From NCBI GenBank assembly GCA_941918925.1, contig OW799233.1:119363833-119427832 (forward strand): a DNA stretch of 64,000 bases, in the 5' to 3' direction. This DNA comes from Phyto melanocephala (Eukaryota > Arthropoda > Insecta > Diptera > Rhinophoridae). Below, one piece after another: positions 57,043 through 64,000 of this stretch. A model generated the notes under the pieces. That model ran no database searches, was not told the DNA's origin, and worked only from the letters and a program-made list of their open reading frames with translations. The position numbers and the translations under genes were made by a program. The first letter of the stretch is position 1. The number at the start of each line of letters is the position of its first letter.

Positions 57043-57354
57043 ATATTGGTAGAATTGGCTTCCCTACAGACGTCCTTCGTTATCTTGAATGAGGCGATCA
57101 AGATCACCAATAGAAGAGTTAACGCCATTGAATGTAGCAACATTCCCCGTATTGATCGTACTTTGGCTTATATTATCTCGGAATTTGATGAATTGGAACG
57201 TGAAGAATTCTATCGTTTAAAGAAAATCCAAGATAAGTAACGTGAAGTTCGTCAAAAGGCGGAAGCCAAAAAAGCGGATCTTCTTAAACAAGGCGTTAAT
57301 GTCTGTGCGGTTTCTAATATTTTGGATGAAGGTGATGATGAGGTCCTCTTCTAA
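57043..57354 (+). pseudogene. V-ATPase subunit D (Vha36-type) processed pseudogene fragment
   Basis: V-ATPase subunit D is a component of the central rotor stalk that couples ATP hydrolysis in V1 to proton pumping through V0. From the codon at 57046 the frame reads [60 protein letters not shown] and IQDK, then an in-frame TAA (57238-57240) replaces the usual Lys. It continues REVRQKAEAKKADLLKQGVN, ending ILDEGDDEVLF with the natural stop at 57352-57354. This is the C-terminal part of the protein. About 60 percent of the gene is missing at the 5' side; homology stops abruptly at a TGA just upstream. No intron interrupts it. With the premature stop it is a dead copy, from reverse transcription or from capture by a transposon. 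No poly-A tail or target duplication was clearly found. Confidence 0.9.
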
Positions 57355-57439
57355 ATTGAGACCTGTTAGTCTTAACATACAAATAACAATAATTTCTAGA
57401 CAATTAAATTGTAAACGGAAAAAGTTTTTTTTATTCAAT

Positions 57440-57560
57440 TAATTAATCTAGGCTCTTGTCAATCCGTGTGTCAAATTTCATTTATTTTGGTTTTTGCGTG
57501 ATTGAGTAACAAACATCCCAATATTCACATTTATTATCTTAGTAGGATTAAAAGTTATAA
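57440..57560 (+). repeat. Second fragment of the widespread insect repeat
   Basis: GTCAATCCGTGTGTCAAATT, TCATTTATTTTGGTTTTTGC, GTGATTGAGTAACAAACATC, and TTTATTATCTTAGTAGGATT near 57530. This order, ending in a T-T-A-T-A-A-T-A-T-T-A-G-T-A-G-G-A-T-like phrase, is typical of the 3' part of dispersed elements in many insects. Confidence 0.6.
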
Positions 57561-60500
57561 CACGAATTTTCCCTGAATATGGTAAAAAAAAAATTACACC
57601 TTGACAATAACGCTTCCTATTGGGTGTAAAATTAATATTTTAAGCTCGCTAAAATCATAATACCAGCTGGAGAATATCATAAACAAAATCTTAATTTTAT
57701 TAATTGATGATTTGATTTCATAACATAAAAATTAAGGACTGCATATGTCAAATAGTTTTCGACAGATGGAGCTACGGTCATTCTAATGATTCTCATATAT
57801 TGCCGCGACGGTTCATGCTGTTTTGAATTGAAACGAAAACAGTGAACGAATGATGACTTTTCGACTTGTGGGTGGCATAAGAATTTATGTAAATTGTGAA
57901 ATTGATGTCCGTCTCACATTGATATTATGCGTATTTAACCAGCTGTGCCCTGCGCGTATTGCTATGTCACCAACTATAATAAGTTTGAAGGAAAGACAAT
58001 ACACAAATATTCAATGCATATGTATAAAAAAAAAAACAATAAAAATTTCCTGGTGGGGGTAGCGAAGAGCCCCTAATTAACATTATACTTATCTTACATA
58101 ATATTTAAAAAGAACGCCTAAAAGATTTAAGATATTTATTTCTGTTTTGTTAACCTGTATTAGCATTAACAAAAAAAATCACCTTGACCAGTGCTGAAGT
58201 CATAAAGTTTTATACACTTATCCCTAAGATGGTGTAAAAATTAAAAAAAAAATTAAAGTCGTTTTCTAGCGCATTTTAACTTAATGTCCAGCGACATCAC
58301 TGATTCTACGATATTGCAAATCGTACTTAATTATTCGTTTTGCAACTTCATACGCAATTAGGAGTGATAAGGAATATTATTCAAAATAAATATAGAAATT
58401 TTTAAAAGAAATCCAAAAAACCCCTTTTAGATTGAAAAGGTTCTGTTAATTCGGTTAATTCTCTTTTTTAATTTTTTTATTTTATTTCTTTATTAATCAT
58501 GCACATCAAAATCTTTTCTTTTATTCTCTGTATAAAAGTCTTTTAAGAATCTGTTAAATCTTTTTTTTAATGCTGTGAAATACCATCAAATATTTTCCAG
58601 TATTTCCATCTTTATTACAGTTTTGGCTTGCTCAATTTAATTTTCGAAATTGCACGAAATTTATGAGGATTTTAACGGCAGTCGATCCTCAAACCCAAAT
58701 ATTTAAATTTGTCTAACCTTTTTTGTAGATCTTTTAAGAATTTGATGTTCGTATGAGTTTTTTATTTTTTTAAATTTTGTACTCTTTTCATGCAACTTTT
58801 TTTTTTTTATTTCGTTAAACCTTTAATCATATTAGCTTAAATTGTTTAATGTTCTATGTTGTTGTTTTGATGTTGTTATTGTTACTATTACTGTTGCTGC
58901 TGTTATTGCTGTTTCCTCCCATTCATTATTCATTACAGTTATTTACATGCCAGTTCAACTGTAGTCATTCATACGATATTTTTCCCTCGGTCTGGTTTAA
59001 GTCTATTGTGTCATTATGTATGTAAATATGTACATACATACATATATGCATTTATATATGTACATATGTATATATAATTTTGTTGTACTTTTTCAGTTGT
59101 GTGAGTGAATTTGTTGCTTTGTGGCAAGTATCAACTAGAAAAAAAGGAGAGAAAAAAACAAATTTTTTTCATTTCGTTCAACACGCCTCAACGCGTTTTT
59201 CTCTACGCAATTATTTCCTATTGATGTTAAATCTTGTTGCTATTGCTGCCAAGTGTTTGTTGTTGTTAATGTATTAGCTATTATTGTGGTATTCTTTTGG
59301 ATGTAAAACTTTTGTCATTGTTGCCATTATTATTTACTACAACAACATACAACATTCGTTGTTACATTAAAAAATTTACCATTTTTCACAAAATCCGAAA
59401 AAAACATCTCTAAAAGAACGCAGTCGCTTACTGTGTTTTTAGTATGTTTGAGGGTTTGCATAATGTTTGTTCCTATCATTGATGTTGTTGTTGCTCAACC
59501 ACCCCTCTTAACACTAACATACTTATACACTATTACGGTTGTATTCTGTTTGTGCCTGCGTAATATGAGATTTTTATTTCTGGTTTTTCATTTAATGCAT
59601 TAAAAAGAAAATAAACTTTTTTTAAATGTAAATTGTTTTTTTTTTTCATTTAAATTTGATTCAAGTAACGTGTGAATTAAATTAGTGTTGTTTTGTATTT
59701 TAGGTAACAAGAGCCCATTAAATTTCTTTCGTGTTCAGATCGTATCTTTTGGATTTTTTTATTTTTTTTATTTTTCATTATATTTTTAAAATTTAAAAAA
59801 TATTGATTGTTTGTCATATAAATCATAATTAGGGAGTGATTGTTCTAGGTTTCTTTGAATTTTAAAAATAAAAAATTCATTTATGTAGTTGTAGAGCTCA
59901 GGGAACAGTATTTTAATGTCATGTTTGGAAAGATCGTATTTTTGTGGATAAACATACATGTTTGAAATTTTGCCAATTCTCTTTAATTAAGAGATATTAA
60001 GTCTGTTGACATAAGACTAATATTTGACCGGATGTATTAATGTAAAACTTATTAACTTCAGTCCTTAGAAATAAATGTTAATTTAATTAGAAAACGTCTC
60101 AATTAAAGCATTTTTCGATATCAATCTACTGCTGTATGTTTTTTCTATAATTTTTATTAAAAATAGTTGTTCTTCATATTTGTGCAAATATTTGCCAAAT
60201 GCGTTTAATAAAGCTTCAAATGATGTATAAATAAAATGTTTTTTTTAAAACTAATTTTTCAATTTTGTTAAGGCTTGAATTCTTTTTTAAATATCCTTTT
60301 AAATATCCTAACTAAGGATGTAAGATAATCATAGAGAACAACGGTTGCTGTTTGTAAATAACTTGATGTGGTATGAAAATATGAAAAAGGCAACATTGTA
60401 TGTACCGAATTCAATAAACTTAAAAAAATGGGAACAAAATCGATGATATTCACATCCAACACCTACCTAGTCACCGATCAAAGAGTGTTGATGATGAAAC

Positions 60501-60784
60501 TGTTGCTAGTGTTCAAAATGCATTTCACTCGGTTAGTGCCGGCAAAAATATACTTTTTCAGAAAGTTGTTTCATTATCACAATTAAATTTAATGTATAAA
60601 ATTCTCGCGTCACAGTGTTTTTAACAAAACTTTTCCCAAACGCCTTGACCGAATCTTATGAAATTTTGTGTGTATATTAACTAGGTCTGAGAACAGGACT
60701 TAAACTATTTTTCATACCCCTAAGTGATAAGGGTGGTCCACCACAAAATGTTTTTATATAAAAATTAATGTTTGTTTGTTTGTT
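57561..60784. other. Non-coding stretch, no gene supported
   Basis: The part 57780-58080 has raised GC (for example CAGCTGTGCCCTGCGCGTAT at 57940 and GAGCCCC near 58068) and is probably another repeat fragment. 58840-59540 contains TTGTTG and TATGTACATA arrays and appears to be unique DNA. 60600-60784 looks like a dispersed repeat that was split by the retrotransposon at 60785. Confidence 0.45.
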
Positions 60785-61574
60785 GTTTGGAATGGGCTTA
60801 TACGACATAAGCCGAAATAGAAGCAAATACTTCCGTCTACCAGATCACAACACTATTTTTCAGGCTGAGATCATGGCGATTACGGAAGGAATTAAATGGA
60901 TAAAGGAAACGAATAGCGAAACTCCGATTCGTATCTTTACGGATAGCCAATCAGTGATTAAGACATTGAGAAAGGAGAAAGTTGAATCCCGGAACGTTTT
61001 GCAATGCAAGAGGGAGTTGAAGTCATATACAAATTGTAAACATCTGGAGATAATATGGATACCAAGCCATCACTGGCTGATCGGAAACGAGAAAGCCGAC
61101 AAATTATCCAAAATGGGAGCTCTTCTGAGTACTATAACTTTGGAGAACGCCAAACCCCTTAATTGATTTAAGGATGAACTTAAACGTTGGGCGATGGTGG
61201 AACATGTCAGAAAATGGCAAAGCACTGATGTCGGTAAGGTGACAAGAACACTCTGGGGTGACCCAAATCTTGGGAAATCAAAGGAGATTCTGAGACTAAG
61301 TAGACCTACACTTAGGAAATTAACCGGTGTAATAACAGGTCATACGGAGTTGAGAACTCATCTAGCTCGCATGAGATTATCTGAGGAGACAACATGTAGA
61401 GCTTGCGAGGAAGAGGATGAGACTCTGGCACACTACCTCTGTCATTGTCCTGCGTTTGGGCATATTAGGCGCGAAAATTTTACAGTGGATACTATGCCGA
61501 ACTTGGAATACCTGGGGAACTCGAACTGGAGATCCATAAGAAATTACATTGAGGGGACTGAGTTCTTGGACTAG
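60785..61574 (+). pseudogene. Retrotransposon ORF2 C-terminus: RNase H and Cys/His domain
   Basis: RNase H degrades RNA in RNA:DNA hybrids; the C-terminal Cys/His cluster is thought to bind nucleic acid. The frame runs FGMGLYDISR, then FQAEIMAITEGI (Glu 60867-60869), RIFTDSQSVIKTL (Asp 60942-60944) and WIPSHHWLIGNEKADKLSK (Asp 61098-61100). The first catalytic Asp is cut off by the 5' truncation. The only internal stop is TGA at 61164-61166; reading through it gives FKDELKRWAMVEHVRKWQST. The C-terminal TTCRACEEEDETLAHYLCHC with PAFGHIRRENF is a typical C-C-H-C motif. The protein ends EGTEFLD at 61574. An otherwise open frame suggests a fairly young insertion. The element clade (I or LOA group) is inferred from the RNase H and Cys pattern. 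Confidence 0.85.
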
Positions 61575-61720
61575 TCCGTTTTTTATGGGAAATTATGTTT
61601 ATGGTTTTTGTTTGGGAATTCCGTTTTTCATATGGAGCGCACAACATGCCAACTGGGCATAAGTGCATACCTGTCATGTGTTTGGGCTTTTATACCCCTC
61701 CATTTCAACCTAACCTAACC
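60785..61720 (+). mobile_element. 5'-truncated I/LOA-type non-LTR retrotransposon with CCTAA tail
   Basis: It contains the RNase H and C-terminal domain of ORF2, a short 3' UTR and the tail AACCTAACCTAACCTAA (61708-61723, overlapping the duplication). Sequence TAATGTTTGTTTGTTTGTT occurs at 60766-60784 and again at 61721-61739, a 19-bp target-site duplication, though partly simple sequence. The 5' junction falls inside the RNase H domain, as expected for abortive target-primed reverse transcription. Confidence 0.8.
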
Positions 61721-61739
61721 TAATGTTTGTTTGTTTGTT

Positions 61740-61956
61740 TGTTTGTCCTCTATGCGTGTCTAAACGACAGATCAAGTTGTTATGAATCTTTGATAAAATC
61801 TTCTGAGAACCTTCAACTAAAAAAAAGGACAGTGCCACGCCTATACAAAGTAAATTTTCTTCTCTTAGTAGGTCTAAATAGTCGAAATTTGGCACGCACA
61901 TAGGCAACCTGTGCAAATACAACTTAATCACAGGAAAAACTGGCCCATAAAAATAA
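61740..61956. repeat. Right half of a repeat split by the retrotransposon
   Basis: Contains TTTGTTTGTCCTCTATGCG, AAGGACAGTGCCACGCC and AATTTGGCACGCACATAGGC. The GTGCCACGCC phrase echoes repeat K, but the full order of K is not present. The left half is presumably 60600-60784. Confidence 0.4.
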
Positions 61957-62705
61957 TTTTTATACCCTTCACACAATGAAAAAGAGTATATATGGGTTTG
62001 TCATTCCGTGTGAAATTTCTACAATTTTCATTTCCGACCCCATAAAGTATATATTTTCTGAAAGCTTATAAATAGGGGAGTCGATTAAGCTCTGTCAGTC
62101 TGTCCGCTTGTCCGTGTGTATGTTGAAATCAACTTAAGATACTGAGAGATACTGGTGAGATACTTAAATATCAGAAATATTCGGGAGTAGATCGGTATTG
62201 AAAATCAGAAACATCGGTACATAAACAACTGAGATATGAGCAAAAACCCACGACCACCTCGATTTTTTTTTTCACAAAAACAACATTACAACAACATACA
62301 TACATACAAACGTGGTTAGAGAAAACGTGGCATCGAATCCCAGCTGAGCCAAAAAAAAATTTTTTTTATTTTTTTTTTTATTTTTTATTTAATATATTAT
62401 TTATATTTTTATTATTTTTTTTTTTTTTTTAATTTTTTTTTGTAATTTTTTTGTTTTATATTTATATATGTTATTTTTTTTTTTAATATTTTTATTTATT
62501 TTTTTTAATTTTTTTTTATTTTTTTTTTTATAACATACATACGTAAATTTATAATTTTACAATGGGATGTTTTTATATGCATATGTATGTTTTTTTATGT
62601 TTGTACGTATTTCATATGGGATGAATGGTGATACAAACTACTGTTATGGCATGACTACACGTTGTGAAGGGTATATACGATTCGGCACGGCCGCTCTTAC
62701 TTGTT
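61957..62705 (-). mobile_element. Mini-me-like repeat J, G-subtype
   Basis: Full length on the minus strand. On the plus strand it begins TTTTTATACCCTTCACACAA, GGTTTGTCATTCCGTGTG, CCCCATAAAGTATATATTTT, CTGTCAGTCTGTCCGCTTG and CGTGGCATCGAATCCCAGCT. It ends TGTGAAGGGTATATACGATT, CGGCACGGCCGCTCTTACTT, GT. A long T-rich filler (62350-62530) occupies the middle. Closest to the copy at 44.73 kb. Confidence 0.82.
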
Positions 62706-62829
62706 TTAAGTATTTCTACTACTATCAAAACTTATTTATTGTTTAAGTCAGTAAAAAAGTTTTGAGAATTATTTCAGTATACTGTTTTTAGCATTAATTT
62801 GATCTATTTGTTGTTTGTTGCAGTGAGTA

Positions 62830-63009
62830 ATGCCAGCAAGACGAAAAGGGTCTGATTTGAGCCGTCAAACGACTAGATCTGCAGTAATGCGAAATAGAAG
62901 AGCCCAAAGAACAAACGAACAAAACCAACTGGAAGATGAAGAAATGCGTGTAAACAGGGCGCATTTGCGTGAATCACAAACACAAGAAGCAAGAACCAAA
63001 CAAATTTAA
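62830..63009 (+). pseudogene. Helitron-type ORF N-terminal fragment
   Basis: An ATG at 62830 opens a 59-codon frame: MPARRKGSDLSRQTTRSAVM, RNRRAQRTNEQNQLEDEEMR, VNRAHLRESQTQEARTKQI, stop at 63007-63009. The Arg/Gln/Glu-rich repetitive composition, with M-P-x-R-R at the start and repeated R-x-x-x-x-x-E-x-x-E-Q, resembles the N-terminus of proteins encoded by insect Helitrons upstream of their Rep/helicase. Downstream, past two stops, fragments such as FEDVNPIYSVDSG continue briefly. No Rep or helicase motif follows. The assignment is from resemblance only. Confidence 0.5.
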
Positions 63010-63186
63010 CGAAGATAATTAAAACGAAGACAATCGCTTTGATACATAGTTACAAGCAGAGCAAACTAATTCGAGGATGTAAATCCGATTTATTCTGTCG
63101 ATTCTGGGGATTGTTGCTATGTACAAGAACACTTCACCTAGTTAGTAATTTTATTTTTGACTGCAAAAATATTCACTACAAATAAT

Positions 63187-63394
63187 CAAGGCATATTTAT
63201 TCATCAGGTAATTGCAGTTCGGAGAGAATTTTTTGTTTATATTTTTTATATATGAAGTTTGACATTTGAAATAAATTAGAAAAGAGAGAAAATTGTTTTT
63301 TATTTACGCATTTCGACAGCTGAAATTTAAAATAAGTGTTGAAAAAAATAGTCAGCTGGCGAATCAAGAGTACCTGATGAATAAATATGCCTTG
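63187..63394. mobile_element. Intact hAT-type MITE, 208 bp
   Basis: Termini CAAGGCATATTTATTCATCA with GGTA and, at the right, TACC with TGATGAATAAATATGCCTTG form a perfect inverted repeat of 24 bp. The 8-bp direct repeat CAAATAAT (63179-63186 and 63395-63402) flanks it, the duplication size of hAT elements. Non-coding. An interrupted copy lies at 41005-42135. Confidence 0.9.
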
Positions 63395-63402
63395 CAAATA
63401 AT

Positions 63403-64000
63403 CATTATGACAAAATAACTTTTGCCGACTCAGCTAGTTTTATAAAAAATATAAAATTTAAACATTAGTAAAAAAAAAGAAGTTTGACAATAAAAATTAA
63501 ATTATAAAGCTATTTTATTTCTATAAATATAGATTTTTAATGCTTTTTCAGAAATTAAACTAAAAAACTAAATTTTTTCAGAATGAAGTTTTCGCTACAA
63601 CAAAATTAAGACAATGCATATGACATTATAGCAAACTCGCAAACTCGCAAATTCACAAATTATAAAATACTTTAAATTATGGTGAGACGTGTTGTTAAAT
63701 TAGAAATATCTATTTCTTTGTATAAGTACTATACTACAGGGTGGTGGTCCAACCAAAACGCACGATGTTAATTTTAAATAAAACAAACAATTTTCAGAAA
63801 ATTATCTCAACATTTTTTAACTACGGTGGAAGGATCTATGACAATTATGTGTGAAACAATAACTATATCGTCACTTCTTCACGGTGGCATACTTTTATCC
63901 AATGATCCATATTTGTCATGACACTGAGACATAATTGAGGTTTTGTGTCGTTAATGTGGTGAATTATTTCATAATTTTGCTTTTGAATTGTTTTTAGCTA
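63403..64000. other. AT-rich non-coding stretch, no gene seen
   Basis: ACTACAGGGTGGTGGTCCAA near 63735 resembles a mariner terminus, but the matching end, if any, lies outside the window. Confidence 0.4.

Noticed and set aside
60740..60784. Retrotransposon start placed at an upstream ATG (60768)
   Set aside because: That ATG lies in the flanking target duplication (TGTTTGTTTG); the element proper begins after it, inside the RNase H domain.
63735..64000. Mariner terminus near the right edge
   Set aside because: ACTACAGGGTGGTGGTCC is suggestive, but neither a matching end nor transposase motifs are visible before the window stops.

Overview
The window looks like non-coding, transposon-dense DNA from a higher fly (Diptera, Schizophora, most likely a calyptrate such as a blow fly or house fly relative). 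The composition is very AT-rich. The transposons are insect types: rosa-like DD41D mariners, piggyBac-like, PIF/Harbinger-like, hAT-like, Jockey-, I/LOA- and RTE-type non-LTR elements, and a tRNA-derived SINE. The dominant repeat has the modules of the dipteran mini-me element: a (GTCY)n block, a core of about 37 nt, and a TA-rich block. I found no intact host protein gene, rRNA gene or functional tRNA gene. The only recognisable host-derived coding sequence is a broken, intronless fragment of V-ATPase subunit D at 57.0-57.4 kb. The window is therefore either intergenic or a large intron; the sequence does not say which.

Layout. 1-2.4 kb: AT-rich, with a thrice-repeated AACGTCCG motif. 2.4-6.5 kb: two head-to-head mini-me-like elements, the second with an internal mariner derivative, a 288-bp tandem array and an 8-bp minisatellite. 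7.5-8.6 kb: 3' end of a Jockey-like retrotransposon. 8.8-10 kb: another mini-me-like copy. 11.0-12.4 kb: an internally deleted piggyBac-like element with three copies of an 18-bp palindrome. 12.5-16.1 kb: two copies of a third repeat family (K) around a dead mariner. 16.3-20.3 kb: mariner remnants. 22.5-26.8 kb: RTE C-terminus, mini-me-like copy, a MITE, a Harbinger-like element split by a hAT-like foldback, and a SINE. 31.2-32.2 kb: a near-perfect 0.4-kb palindrome with a hammerhead-ribozyme-like core, and a third K copy. 32.9-34.0 kb: mini-me-like copy split by a TA-flanked MITE. 37.5-38.2 kb: Tc1-like pseudogene. 39.5-42.1 kb: mariner deletion derivative and a hAT MITE split by a full-length mini-me-like element. 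44.7-47.4 kb: mini-me-like copy and a Harbinger-like MITE. 49.4-53.7 kb: second copy of the mariner deletion derivative and two nested mini-me-like elements. 55.9-57.6 kb: dead mariner and V-ATPase D retropseudogene. 60.8-63.4 kb: I/LOA-type retrotransposon 3' end, mini-me-like copy, Helitron-type ORF fragment and an intact hAT MITE.

The pieces relate by nesting, and that is the most informative content. At least five insertions can be read directly from interrupted inverted repeats or from paired occupied and empty copies: hAT-like in Harbinger-like; MITE in mini-me E; mini-me F in the hAT MITE; mini-me I in mini-me H; and a mariner derivative carried inside mini-me A and I but not A0. All coding remnants contain stops, frameshifts or truncations, so nothing here looks autonomously active. 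Family assignments rest on motifs I recognise, not on database searches.
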